A stretch of 32,301 nt of DNA, taken from the NCBI GenBank assembly GCA_028707535.1, contig JAQWAU010000020.1, forward strand, positions 1 to 32,301, written 5' to 3'. Positions 24,751-32,301 of the stretch are shown here, piece by piece. The notes beneath the pieces are model-generated. The model ran no database searches. It was not told the origin of the DNA and saw nothing but the letters and a program-made list of their open reading frames with translations. Position 1 is the first letter of the stretch. Each line of letters begins with the position of its first letter. The stretch comes from Heliobacteriaceae bacterium (lineage in GTDB: Bacteria > Bacillota > Desulfitobacteriia > Heliobacteriales > Heliobacteriaceae). A program made the position numbers and the translations under genes.

Positions 24751-24806
24751 CCACTTTAAACTACTTGCACCCACTTAGCTACTACTATCCACCACTAAAT
24801 TCCACA
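24751..24806 (-). promoter_or_regulatory. Tandem MraZ-binding boxes before mraZ
   Basis: On the minus strand six five-base boxes follow one another: TGTGG (24802-24806), AGTGG (24792-24796), AGTAG (24782-24786), AGTGG (24771-24775), AGTAG (24761-24765) and AGTGG (24751-24755). The steps are 10, 10, 11, 10 and 10 bases. A further GGTGG lies at 24830-24834. MraZ in E. coli and mycoplasmas is known to bind direct repeats around TGGG or AGTG with about 10-bp period upstream of mraZ, so this is probably its operator. Confidence 0.7.
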
Positions 24807-24852
24807 TTCCCGCCCGTTTTCCTGCTTATCCACCGTGCTTTACGGCCGAACA

Positions 24853-24890
24853 CAAAAAAAAGGACCTGGGTCCTAAATGACCCGGTCCTT
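24853..24890 (-). terminator. Terminator of ald-ubiX
   Basis: GGACC-T-GGGTC and GACCC-GGTCC form a 10-bp stem with one bulge around CTAAAT, followed leftward by eight T residues. It insulates the dcw block from ald-ubiX. Confidence 0.88.
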
Positions 24891-24931
24891 TAGTATACAT
24901 TGTTTTTTGCTTGTTCAAAGCCTTCTTCCGG

Positions 24932-25483
24932 CTATCCCTCCCAGCGGGAAAACAATTGGTGGGGAACCTTAGCCTGGTCCAGTATTTTACCCACCACGAA
25001 GTCAACTACAGCCGCCACATCCCGTGGCTGCTGGTAAAAGGCCGGCATCGCCGGCACAATCCGGGCGCCGGCCCGGGCCAGCCGGGTCAGGTTTTCCAGG
25101 TGGAGCAAACTGAGCGGGGTTTCCCGGGGGACAACGATCAACGGCCTTCCTTCTTTCAAGGTAACATCGGCAGCCCGGGTCAACAGATTGTCCGCTAACC
25201 CTGCCGCCATCGCCGCCACCGTCCGCATCGAACAGGGAGCAACAAACATTCCGTGTACCGGAAAAGAACCGGAGGCAACGGCCGCCCCGATATCATCCAC
25301 ATCATACCGGCGGCACCCGACAGCTAAGGCAGTCAAGGTAAGCCCTGTTTCTTCCCTGATTACCCGCTCCCCGGCCTTGGTCACCACCAAATGCACCCCG
25401 ATGCCCGCATTTTTCAGGCAATCCAGCAGACGGATTCCGTAGCAAGCACCGCTCGCCCCGGAAATCCCCACAATCCATTCCAC
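24932..25483 (-). CDS. ubiX: UbiX/Pad1 family flavin prenyltransferase
   Basis: UbiX-type enzymes join dimethylallyl phosphate to FMN, making the prenylated flavin cofactor of UbiD-type decarboxylases. The 183-residue protein has the N-terminal FMN loop GISGASGACYG (about 6-16), the PCSMRTVAAMA stretch (about 83-93) and VPRETPLS (about 118-125), all conserved in the family. The start is GTG with GGAGG about seven bases upstream. It begins two bases after ald and ends before a terminator, so it is co-transcribed with ald. No UbiD-type gene is in the window; its target pathway (quinone synthesis or an aromatic acid decarboxylase) cannot be told. Confidence 0.95.
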   Translation of the reverse strand: MEWIVGISGASGACYGIRLLDCLKNAGIGVHLVVTKAGERVIREETGLTLTALAVGCRRYDVDDIGAAVASGSFPVHGMFVAPCSMRTVAAMAAGLADNLLTRAADVTLKEGRPLIVVPRETPLSLLHLENLTRLARAGARIVPAMPAFYQQPRDVAAVVDFVVGKILDQAKVPHQLFSRWEG

Positions 25484-25485
25484 CC

Positions 25486-26607
25486 TTACGCCTCCAGTAC
25501 GGCATCCAGCGGAACATAAGCATAGCCCAAGTAATCAGCAACGCCGGCATTAGTTACCTTGCCCTTGTAAACATTAATCCCCCGGGCCAAAGGCCGGCTT
25601 TCCCGGGCCGCTTTTTCAATCCCCTTGTTCGCCATTTCCAGGGCGTAGGGCAAGGTGGCGTTGGTCAACGCAAAGGTTGAGGTACGGGCCACCGCGCCCG
25701 GGATATTGTCTACCGCGTAATGTACCACCCCGTGTTTAATGTACGAAGGGTTCGAATGGGTTGTAACCCGGTCGATCGTGGCAATCGAGCCGCCCTGGTC
25801 AACAGCGACATCAATAATGACGGACGAAGGCTTCATCTTTTTGACCATCTCTTCGGTCACCAATTGCGGGGTCCGGCCCCCGGGCACCAGCACCGCCCCG
25901 ATCAATAAATCGGCGTAACATACCGCCCGGCCGACGTTGTACGGATTGGACATGATCGTTTGTACCCGGCCGCTTAAATGGTCATCCAGCCAGCGCAACC
26001 TTTCCGGGTTGCAATCCAGGATCGTGACTTGGGCGCCCATCCCGGCCGCAATCTTCGCCGCATTATAACCGACGGTTCCTCCCCCGACAACTACCACATC
26101 CGCCGGCGCTACCCCGGATACGCCGCCCAGCAAAACCCCTTTACCGCCATGCGGCTCCTCCAGGAACCGGGCGCCGATTTGCACCGCCATCTTACCCGCA
26201 ATCTCACTCATCGGTGTAAGTAAAGGCAGACATCCGGTGTCCAACTGCACCGTTTCGTAGGCGACACCCACGACATTACGGGCCAACAAAACCTTGGTCA
26301 AATCCGGTTCCGCCACTAAGTGCAGGTAGGTATACAGTATCTGCCCTTCCCGCAAATAATCAAACTCCGCGGACAATGGCGCTTTAACCTTCATGATCAT
26401 CGCTGCGGCCGCGTAAACTGCCGCCGCCGAAGGGAGTATCTTCGCCCCGGCAGCCTGGTATGCTTCATCGGTAATTCCGGAACCGACTCCAGCCCCTGTT
26501 TCCACTAAAACCTGGTGACCGGCATGGCATAAGGCCTCCACCCCGGAGGGAACGACCGCCACCCGGTGCTCATTGTTCTTCATTTCTTTTGGCACGCCGA
26601 TAATCAT
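25486..26607 (-). CDS. ald: Alanine dehydrogenase
   Basis: The enzyme interconverts L-alanine and pyruvate plus ammonia with NAD. The 373-residue length is normal. Substrate residues R15, K75 and H96 and the catalytic D270 (in VAVDQGG) are in place, and the NAD loop VGGGTVGYNAA begins at about 174. The start is ATG with AGGAGG about nine bases upstream. It is the first gene of the ald-ubiX pair, with a strong promoter. In spore formers alanine dehydrogenase supports growth on alanine and sporulation; it may also supply alanine for the wall precursors made next door, which is inference. Confidence 0.97.
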   Translation of the reverse strand: MIIGVPKEMKNNEHRVAVVPSGVEALCHAGHQVLVETGAGVGSGITDEAYQAAGAKILPSAAAVYAAAAMIMKVKAPLSAEFDYLREGQILYTYLHLVAEPDLTKVLLARNVVGVAYETVQLDTGCLPLLTPMSEIAGKMAVQIGARFLEEPHGGKGVLLGGVSGVAPADVVVVGGGTVGYNAAKIAAGMGAQVTILDCNPERLRWLDDHLSGRVQTIMSNPYNVGRAVCYADLLIGAVLVPGGRTPQLVTEEMVKKMKPSSVIIDVAVDQGGSIATIDRVTTHSNPSYIKHGVVHYAVDNIPGAVARTSTFALTNATLPYALEMANKGIEKAARESRPLARGINVYKGKVTNAGVADYLGYAYVPLDAVLEA

Positions 26608-26637
26608 GCTGTTTTTCCTCCTGTATGCTGATTGAAT

Positions 26638-26680
26638 TGGTTTATAACCAGAATGTACTTGCTCCTTTTTTCCTTGTCAA
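26638..26680 (-). promoter_or_regulatory. Promoter and possible operator of ald-ubiX
   Basis: TTGACA (26675-26680) and TACATT (26652-26657) are separated by exactly 17 bases. Transcription should start near 26645, in the middle of the inverted repeat TGGTT-TAT-AACCA (26638-26650). A repressor bound there would block initiation; which one is unknown. Confidence 0.7.
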
Positions 26681-26703
26681 GGTTTACCCAAAACATCCGG
26701 AGT

Positions 26704-27810
26704 TTACTTTTCGGAACCTGCCGTTAGAATCTGTAACACGTGCCAGCCCCATTCCGTAATTTTCTGGAGTTTGGCTGTGTTTACCCCGGCCGGTTTATCC
26801 TGAGGGGTATGGTTTTCGATCAGCCAGGAAGCAGAGGTAACGGTAACCGCAGGAACACCGGCGGCCAAAAACGGCTGGTGATCGCTCGAGTGATTTACCT
26901 CATTTTGGCGTTCAACCCGGATCCCCGTGCACCGGGCAGCTTCCGCAATCGCTTCCTGCCAGGGCAAAGCTTCCCCGGACCAAAAAACAAAATCTCCCGG
27001 ATTGCCGTTGCCCACCGCATCAAAATTCACCAACCCACAGATCCGGTCCAAGGGCACCGTCGGATGAGCCACAAAGTAACGAGAACCTAATAAGCCAGCC
27101 TCTTCGCCGGAGAAAGCAAAAAATACCATACTCCGGCGGGGCCGCACCAAGGCCATCAACCGGGCCAGTTCCAGGATCACCGCCACCCCGGAGGCGTTAT
27201 CGTTTGCTCCCGGAAAATAATCCTCCCCGGTTTGACCCAAATGGTCGTAATGGGCAGCAACCGCTACGATCTCTTGGCGTAACCGGGCATCCCGTCCGGG
27301 CAAAAAACCAATCAGATTATCTGCCACACCACCGGAACCGCCGCCAACCAGCCGCCACCGTTCCCCGGCCATAACCAGGGACAAGTCCGGCAAAGGAAAG
27401 GTCTGAAAATAGGTCCCGGCTTCTCCTTGCGGCTGAAGACCCCATTGCTGCCACAACCGGGCAATATACTCCCCTGCCTTGGCCTCGCCGATACTCCCGG
27501 CCCGGCGACCGGTCCAAGCCGGCTGGGTCAAAACAGCTATATGATCCAATATCCGCGTCAGGTTAATCCGCCGCTGTTCACCCCTGGCCTGGGCCTGCCC
27601 GGTGCTCAGCCCCGGCCTTAAGGCCGGTTCGCCCCACCGCCAGGCCAAACCCGTCAATCCCGCCAAACCCGCCACCAGGCCACCGACGATCACCTCGCGC
27701 CTGGTCCGGCTTATCGGGGCCTCAGCCTCATTCGGCGGGGGATTGGCTCTATGCTGTTTTTCGACCGGCATCCTGCCTTGCGGCCTGGCCCGCCCTTTGC
27801 CCGTCGTCAC
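26704..27810 (-). CDS. M28 family zinc metallopeptidase, probably exported
   Basis: M28 enzymes are aminopeptidases or carboxypeptidases with two zinc ions. In this 368-residue protein all five zinc ligands and the catalytic glutamate can be placed: H187 (AHYDHLG), D204 (GANDNASG), E236-E237 (SGEEAGLLGS), D264 (NFDAVG) and H334 (ENHTPQ). The N-terminus has about 35 polar residues, then TRREV (36-40) and a hydrophobic segment to about residue 57. This fits a twin-arginine signal or a membrane anchor. The start is GTG with GGGGGAG about seven bases upstream. It stands alone, between the GH57-GT4 terminator and the ald promoter. Substrate is unknown; peptide recycling outside the cell is plausible. 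Confidence 0.9.
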   Translation of the reverse strand: MTTGKGRARPQGRMPVEKQHRANPPPNEAEAPISRTRREVIVGGLVAGLAGLTGLAWRWGEPALRPGLSTGQAQARGEQRRINLTRILDHIAVLTQPAWTGRRAGSIGEAKAGEYIARLWQQWGLQPQGEAGTYFQTFPLPDLSLVMAGERWRLVGGGSGGVADNLIGFLPGRDARLRQEIVAVAAHYDHLGQTGEDYFPGANDNASGVAVILELARLMALVRPRRSMVFFAFSGEEAGLLGSRYFVAHPTVPLDRICGLVNFDAVGNGNPGDFVFWSGEALPWQEAIAEAARCTGIRVERQNEVNHSSDHQPFLAAGVPAVTVTSASWLIENHTPQDKPAGVNTAKLQKITEWGWHVLQILTAGSEK

Positions 27811-27881
27811 CGGATCTCCCCCCGCTTGTTTTCGGGCAGGCCCAATGCCCCCCGTGACGAAATATCCAATCGGTCTGTTTA

Positions 27882-27887
27882 ATTATA
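27882..27887 (-). promoter_or_regulatory. Candidate -10 of the M28 peptidase gene
   Basis: A perfect TATAAT lies just behind the GH57-GT4 terminator, about 72 bases before the peptidase start codon. No convincing -35 stands at 16-18 bases. Confidence 0.4.
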
Positions 27888-27910
27888 CAACAACCACCGA
27901 AGTTTTTTCT

Positions 27911-27941
27911 AAAAAAAAGGACCGGCCCCAAAAGACCAGCC
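27911..27941 (-). terminator. Terminator of the DUF4912 and GH57-GT4 unit
   Basis: GGCTGGTC and GGCCGGTC pair (with G-U pairs) around a six-base loop, followed leftward by C and eight T residues. The left arm overlaps the TAG stop codon of the fusion gene. Confidence 0.65.
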
Positions 27942-30673
27942 TATCCGGTAACCTGCCGGTAAACCTGTGCTGTTTCGCGGGCAATTACCTCCCAGGCATA
28001 AAAGGAATCAACATCTTTCCTGGCCTGGTTTGCCAGGGCCTGGGCCCGGTTGCGGTCCTCCAGCATTTGAATTACGGCCCCGGCCAAGGCCGCCGTTTCT
28101 CCCGGCGGCACTTTAACCCCATTGACGCCGTTTTGAATGATTTCCGCCAAACCGCCGGTATCACTAACCACCACCGGAACTCCGGCAGCCATTGCCTCTA
28201 AAGCCACAATCCCAAAAGGTTCGTAAAGACTGGGAAACACGGCTACCGCCGCCGCCGCCAGCAAATGGTTGCGGGTTTCATCAGTTACAAACCCGGTCAG
28301 TTCGGTCCGGTCCGCCAACCCTAAGGTCGCAATCTTTTCCCGCAACTCTTGCTCCAAGGGCCCCCGGCCACAAATGACCAGTTTCGCCTGGGGCCGGGTG
28401 GCCAAAATCGCCGGCAAGGCTTCCAGTAACACCCCTGGTCCTTTCTCCGTCACCAGGCGGCCGATATAAAGAATTATTTCCTCATCCGGCGCCTTGCTTA
28501 ACTGCCCGGTCCGCACGTTTACCGGGTTAACCCCATTAGGAATAGTCACGATCCGGCCCACCGGCGGCTTAAACAAGTTCCGGACCTCAGCCGCCATAAA
28601 CTCCGAACAGACAATCACCCGGTCCGCACCGGTAACCAGGTCTGTTTCCACCCCGTGAATGTACCGCTGCAAATGATTATGTAACCCCTGCTGGCGGCCG
28701 GATTCGGTAGCATGGATGGTGGCAACCACCGGTACTGCCAATAAACGGTGGAGCTCCTTGGCCGCAATCGCCACCAACCAGTCATGGGCATGAATTACCA
28801 CCGGCCTGGCTGCTTCACTCACCGCCGACACCCCGGCCGCCAAACAAGCATTGAACCGCCAGATCCAAGCTAAAAAATCGCCGGTCTCCGGTTCTCCCGG
28901 TACCGAAAACCGGTGCACCTGTACCCCGTCAATCACCTCAACCGGCGGGCTGCCGGGTACGGCACAGGTGAACACCCGCACCGGGATCCCGCCGGCCGCC
29001 AATGCCTTGCTGAGATCGGCGACATGCCGCCCCAGCCCCCCCAAAATCCGGGGCGGGTATTCCCAGGTTAACATCCAAACCGCCGCCGGGCTCTCCGTCG
29101 TCAAACCAAAATCCCGGTAATCCACATCCGGAAAAAGCGGATACCGCCATTCCGCCGTTGTCAAAACAGCTGGATCGGGATTCCCCTGCCGGACCATGCG
29201 GGCAAGCTGCCAAAACACCAGCAAATGTTCCCGCAAGCGCTCCGTAGCATACTTCACCGTCGTCCCGGTACTCATGATAAAAGCCCAATCACTGGCCTGG
29301 GCCAGCATCAGTTCCCTGGCCGCCTGGTTTAAGGCCCGCCCTGTTTCCCCGGTAGCTGCCGGCATGGCCGTTGCCAAGGCAGCCATCTCTTTTTCGGCCT
29401 GGTGCACATGGCGGTAGATCCAGTCATTTGCCGGGTTAACCCAAACTTTACCAAAACCTTCCGCCCCCCAGGAAGAAAAGAAAATCCGGCCGGCCGGGCC
29501 AGGACCGAAATCGTCCACGTAAAGGCTCGGCGTCGTCAAAGCCACCGGAGAAGCCGGGGAGGCCAACTGCTTCAACACATTTTCCAAAAATACCGGTCCT
29601 TCGTACCACCAATGACCGAACAGCTCGGCATCATAAGGCGAAACCACCACCGGGGGCTGGGCTGTTTTTTCTTGCCAATAAGCGATTTGGCGTTCGCGGT
29701 TTGTGATAAAATCGGCCGCGTGCTGCGCCGCTTTTGCCTTTGCCCGTTCCTGCCGGTATGGTTCTTTACGGTCCGTATCCCCGGTAATCCGGTAATACTT
29801 AAACCCCGTATCTCCCCGCTCTGGACTGCCCAAAAAAGGGGCCACCTGGGCATAGGGCAAATCATAACCAATATCCCGGTAAAAATCCCGGTAGTCTCCA
29901 TCTCCCGGGTAGCCGGCCCGCTGATCCCATACCTGTTGGGATGTTTCCGGATCACGGCCGAAAGCAGCCACCCCGTTACCAAGATGTAACGGCTGGTAAA
30001 CATTAGCCGGGCCAGGGACAGACCGGTCAAACGCCCCCGTATCCACCACAAAAAAACGCAAACCCTCCCTGGCTAAAGTCTTTTCGAGGCCAGGCATATA
30101 CGCACATTCCGGCAGCCAGATTCCCCGGGGATCTTGCCCAAAAATCCGCCGGTGTTCCCGGAATCCGGTCCGGATTTGGGGCACCCAACTGGCTTCCGTC
30201 ACGTACGGTAAAAATGCGTGGGTAGCGGCCGAGGTCCATAGTTCCAAGTGACCACTTAAGGCCAAAGATTGCCAAGCCGCAATAATTTGGCAGCCCCAGC
30301 GGTCCCGGAAAAATTCCCGGGTCTGCTCCAGGTTTTCCCGGTACATAATTGCTAACGGACCTAAATCCGGGTCAAGTTGGGTGCGTTTTTCCTCCCGGGC
30401 CGCCAATTGCAACAACAGCTCCAAATGCCGTAAGTACCGGTCCTGTAACAGCGGGTCGGTCAACATCGCGGCCAATGGCGGGGATAACGACAAGGTAAGC
30501 CGGAAGGCAATGTCCGCATCCCGCAGCCGCAACCAAGAAATTGTCAATGGTATGTAACACTCGGTCAGGGCTTCAAACAACCATCTCTCCTCCAGGTAGG
30601 CCGGCCGTTCAGGGTGCCGGACGTAAGGCAGGTGAGCATGGAGCACCAGCAACCAATATCCCTTCTTTTTCAC
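27941..30673 (-). CDS. GH57 branching-type enzyme fused to GT4 glycosyltransferase
   Basis: The 910-residue protein joins two enzymes. Residues 1 to about 525 form a GH57 unit of the 1,4-alpha-glucan branching type with its helical C-terminal DUF1957-like part. Visible motifs are LHAHLPYVRHP (11-21), the nucleophile E189 in GIWLPECAY, TGFKYYRITG (289-298) and the acid/base D348 in SPYDAELFGHWWYEGP. After a short linker residues 528-910 form a GT4 (GT-B fold) transferase with LGGLGRHVADLSKAL (544-558), HAHDW (628-632), GRLVTEKG (738-745) and the donor-site pair E818 and E826 in EPFGIVALE. Both active sites look intact. Lone GH57 branching enzymes are about 520-560 residues, so this is a true fusion. 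The start is GTG with GAGGGT six bases upstream. It lies 20 bases behind a DUF4912 gene. It may elongate and branch a glucan in one polypeptide; the sugar donor and product are unknown. Confidence 0.9.
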   Translation of the reverse strand: MKKKGYWLLVLHAHLPYVRHPERPAYLEERWLFEALTECYIPLTISWLRLRDADIAFRLTLSLSPPLAAMLTDPLLQDRYLRHLELLLQLAAREEKRTQLDPDLGPLAIMYRENLEQTREFFRDRWGCQIIAAWQSLALSGHLELWTSAATHAFLPYVTEASWVPQIRTGFREHRRIFGQDPRGIWLPECAYMPGLEKTLAREGLRFFVVDTGAFDRSVPGPANVYQPLHLGNGVAAFGRDPETSQQVWDQRAGYPGDGDYRDFYRDIGYDLPYAQVAPFLGSPERGDTGFKYYRITGDTDRKEPYRQERAKAKAAQHAADFITNRERQIAYWQEKTAQPPVVVSPYDAELFGHWWYEGPVFLENVLKQLASPASPVALTTPSLYVDDFGPGPAGRIFFSSWGAEGFGKVWVNPANDWIYRHVHQAEKEMAALATAMPAATGETGRALNQAARELMLAQASDWAFIMSTGTTVKYATERLREHLLVFWQLARMVRQGNPDPAVLTTAEWRYPLFPDVDYRDFGLTTESPAAVWMLTWEYPPRILGGLGRHVADLSKALAAGGIPVRVFTCAVPGSPPVEVIDGVQVHRFSVPGEPETGDFLAWIWRFNACLAAGVSAVSEAARPVVIHAHDWLVAIAAKELHRLLAVPVVATIHATESGRQQGLHNHLQRYIHGVETDLVTGADRVIVCSEFMAAEVRNLFKPPVGRIVTIPNGVNPVNVRTGQLSKAPDEEIILYIGRLVTEKGPGVLLEALPAILATRPQAKLVICGRGPLEQELREKIATLGLADRTELTGFVTDETRNHLLAAAAVAVFPSLYEPFGIVALEAMAAGVPVVVSDTGGLAEIIQNGVNGVKVPPGETAALAGAVIQMLEDRNRAQALANQARKDVDSFYAWEVIARETAQVYRQVTG

Positions 30674-30693
30674 CCTTACACCCTCGCTTTCGT

Positions 30694-31173
30694 TTAGCTA
30701 TGCCACCCGGCAAGCCAAGCCGGACTGCCCGGCACCCCTACCGGCCGGCCAAGCAACTCCGGCCTTTCCCCCGCCCCAACCGTGCTTTCCTTACCACCGC
30801 TCTCCTTCGTTTCCCCTGGCCTTACCGGTGGTAAAGCGACTGGTTCGGAGGTCAACAACACGTTAAAACAGCCCGGTCCGGCAACATTGCCAATCAGTAC
30901 CCGGCATACCGCTCCTGGGGGCAACCCATTTAAATACATGTGACCGGTCTCCGGCGGCAAGGTTACCTGGCGGGCAATATGCCAGGTAACCTTGCCGGTT
31001 TCCCCGGTCCCCGCAAATAACCGCACCTGCAGTTCCAGCGTTGTTTCCCCCTCCCGGGCCCGAACCGCCTTAGCCGTGAGGCTGCTTAGCTCCCAATAAA
31101 TAAACATTTGTTGCGGATCAAGCACTAAGATCCCGAGATAGTCCTGATCATAAGCTTGTGGTAATTGCTCCAC
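30694..31173 (-). CDS. DUF4912 domain protein
   Basis: The product is about 159 residues. The stretch LGILVLDPQQMFIYWELSS (about 13-31) is the characteristic opening of DUF4912 domains, followed by a beta-rich part with LFAGTGETGKVTWHIA and YLNGLPPGAVCRVLIG. The last 45 residues are rich in proline, glycine and glutamate and look disordered. DUF4912 proteins have no known activity but occur next to GH57-type genes in other genomes as far as I recall. The domain resembles a small beta-sandwich that could bind carbohydrate. I prefer GTG 31173 as start because the GGGGGGG site is five bases upstream; TTG 31176 is directly before it. It is the first gene of the unit with the GH57-GT4 fusion. Confidence 0.8.
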   Translation of the reverse strand: MEQLPQAYDQDYLGILVLDPQQMFIYWELSSLTAKAVRAREGETTLELQVRLFAGTGETGKVTWHIARQVTLPPETGHMYLNGLPPGAVCRVLIGNVAGPGCFNVLLTSEPVALPPVRPGETKESGGKESTVGAGERPELLGRPVGVPGSPAWLAGWHS

Positions 31174-31231
31174 CAACGCCCCCCCTTTTTACTTTCCCCA
31201 GCCGGCCGCCCCCCGGCAGTCAGCCGATGCC

Positions 31232-31260
31232 ATTATATCCTACTTTCTCCCTTTTTCCCA
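31232..31260 (-). promoter_or_regulatory. Candidate promoter of the DUF4912 and GH57-GT4 unit
   Basis: TATAAT (31232-31237) with the weak -35 TGGGAA (31255-31260) at 17 bases lies between the DUF362 terminator and the DUF4912 start. Confidence 0.4.
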
Positions 31261-31268
31261 TGGAAAGT

Positions 31269-31317
31269 AAAAAATGCCCTCCCCAGATCCCCCTAGGCAT
31301 CCGGTGAAGGGCTTTTT
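31269..31317 (-). terminator. Terminator behind the DUF362 gene
   Basis: GCCCTC (31276-31281) and GAAGGGC (31306-31312) form a stem with one bulge, followed leftward by ATTTTTT. T residues on the other side as well could let it work in both directions. Confidence 0.6.
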
Positions 31318-31341
31318 GCATATGCATTTCCGGGATTCCGC

Positions 31342-32301
31342 TTATTCGGATAGGTGTACCAGGTTGTAAGACCGGCTGCCTAAACCTAACATTTCGGCAT
31401 GCCGCAATTGTACCGTGCCATCGACCTCCGGGTAAAGCAACCGGAACTTATCCGGTCCTGCCGGAACGGCTTCCCCTAACTTACTGGCGGCCAACCCGGG
31501 GGCTTGACAAACCAGATCATAACAAGCCTGGTCAAGGGCAACCGGATCCCGGGAAGCCAAAATGCCGATATCCGGTACAATGGCCGGATCACTAAAGCCA
31601 CAACAATCACATAACGGGGTGACATCGATCACGAAGGAAACAAACCCGATCTTCCCTTGGGCGATTTTATCCTGCACAGCCGCAAAGGCATGCTCCGCCA
31701 TTTTCTCCTGCATCAGGTGGGTTTCTGTTTTCCAATTTATGGCGATAGCCCGGTGGGGACAGGTAACTGTACACTCCCCGCAACCAATACATATATCCGC
31801 AGCGATAACCGCTTTTCCCTCCATGCTGATCGCCTCAACAGGACACCAGGATACACATTTGCCGCATCCCCGGCATTGAGGCCCGATGAACGGCTTCACC
31901 ACCGAATGCTGAACCAACTTCCCGGCCCGGGCCGCCAAACCCATGCCCAAATTCTTGATCGCCCCACCAAACCCGGTAAGTTCATGCCCTTTAAAGTGCG
32001 ACAAAACGATCATGGCATCCGCATCCAAGGCGGCGGCGGCAATTTTCGCTTCTTTCAAGTGTTTCCCGGCTACGGCTACCAAGCGGTAATCTTTACCGGT
32101 CAGCCCATCCCCAATCACAACCGGGGCCTTGACTACGGCATAGGCATACCCATTCTCTACGGCGGTATTTAAGTGGTCCACCGCATTATTCCGGTATCCC
32201 CGGTAAAGAGCATTGGTATCGGTAAGAAACGGGCGTCCCCCTTGCTCTTTGACCGTATCGACCACCACCCCGACTAAAGGTGGCCGGATGGTCGCCGTGT
32301 T
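31342..32301 (-). CDS. DUF362 family double [4Fe-4S] protein, 5' end outside the window
   Basis: The reading frame stays open to the window edge: the 11 codons before GTG 32268 encode NTATIRPPLVG, which continues the conserved DUF362 domain, so the gene is cut and its start lies outside. About 319 residues are visible. The DUF362 part (with TDTNALYRGYRNNAVDHL and APVVIGDGLTG) is interrupted by a bacterial ferredoxin-like insert with two four-cysteine motifs, CRGCGKCVSWCP and CIGCGECTVTCP, which should hold two [4Fe-4S] clusters. Such proteins are common in anaerobes and thought to take part in electron transfer, but no reaction is established. A terminator follows the stop codon. Confidence 0.88.
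   Translation of the reverse strand, partial: NTATIRPPLVGVVVDTVKEQGGRPFLTDTNALYRGYRNNAVDHLNTAVENGYAYAVVKAPVVIGDGLTGKDYRLVAVAGKHLKEAKIAAAALDADAMIVLSHFKGHELTGFGGAIKNLGMGLAARAGKLVQHSVVKPFIGPQCRGCGKCVSWCPVEAISMEGKAVIAADICIGCGECTVTCPHRAIAINWKTETHLMQEKMAEHAFAAVQDKIAQGKIGFVSFVIDVTPLCDCCGFSDPAIVPDIGILASRDPVALDQACYDLVCQAPGLAASKLGEAVPAGPDKFRLLYPEVDGTVQLRHAEMLGLGSRSYNLVHLSE

Noticed and set aside
1-32301. Search for CRISPR arrays, insertion sequences, tRNA and rRNA genes
   Set aside because: No regularly spaced long repeats, transposase-like frames, terminal inverted repeats or tRNA/rRNA-like sequences were noticed by eye.

Overview
The window is a 32.3 kb piece of a spore-forming, anaerobic, Gram-positive-type bacterium, most likely a Firmicute of the Clostridia or a related deep-branching class. 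The evidence is a complete division and cell wall (dcw) cluster, the sporulation operon spoIIGA-sigE-sigG with a ylmC/ymxH-type gene behind it, a class III (oxygen-sensitive) ribonucleotide reductase under NrdR, and a MurE with the DNPR motif of meso-diaminopimelate-adding enzymes. Species cannot be read from the sequence. Every gene but one lies on the minus strand, so the window is best read from right to left. Sixteen of 27 complete genes appear to start with GTG or TTG, most with a clear ribosome binding site.

Layout, right to left. (1) 31342-32301: a DUF362-type double [4Fe-4S] protein cut by the window edge. (2) 27941-31173: a two-gene unit of a DUF4912 protein and a 910-residue fusion of a GH57 alpha-glucan branching-type enzyme with a GT4 glycosyltransferase. 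(3) 26704-27810: an exported-looking M28 metallopeptidase. (4) 24932-26607: alanine dehydrogenase and a UbiX-type flavin prenyltransferase, with a strong promoter and a terminator. (5) 9077-24739: mraZ-rsmH-ftsL-ftsI-murE-murF-mraY-murD-ftsW-murG-murC-murB-murA, tightly packed and partly overlapping. It is preceded by a striking 10-bp-periodic series of AGTGG-like boxes that fits MraZ autoregulation, and it ends in a terminator. (6) 6953-8913: ftsQ and ftsZ, with a candidate promoter and a strong terminator. There is no ftsA. (7) 4009-6799: spoIIGA-sigE-sigG-ylmC with a long-spacer promoter before spoIIGA, a sigma-G-like promoter before sigG and a terminator after ylmC. (8) 1251-3863: nrdR-nrdD, preceded by a sigma-A promoter overlapped by two NrdR-box-like palindromes exactly 31 bp apart. 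No nrdG is present. (9) 1-1060: a less GC-rich stretch with the only plus-strand gene, a DUF4230 membrane-anchored protein, preceded by a plus-strand terminator that belongs to no visible gene.

How the genes work together. The dcw block supplies almost the whole route from UDP-GlcNAc (MurA, MurB) through the amino acid ligases MurC, D, E and F, lipid I and lipid II (MraY, MurG) to septal polymerisation (FtsW, FtsI) and the Z ring (FtsZ, FtsQ, FtsL). The spoIIG block adjoins it and supplies the mother-cell and forespore sigma factors. No mobile element, CRISPR array, rRNA or tRNA was seen. The most unusual items are the GH57-GT4 fusion with its DUF4912 neighbour, the two regulatory arrays (MraZ and NrdR) and the orphan terminated leader before the DUF4230 gene.
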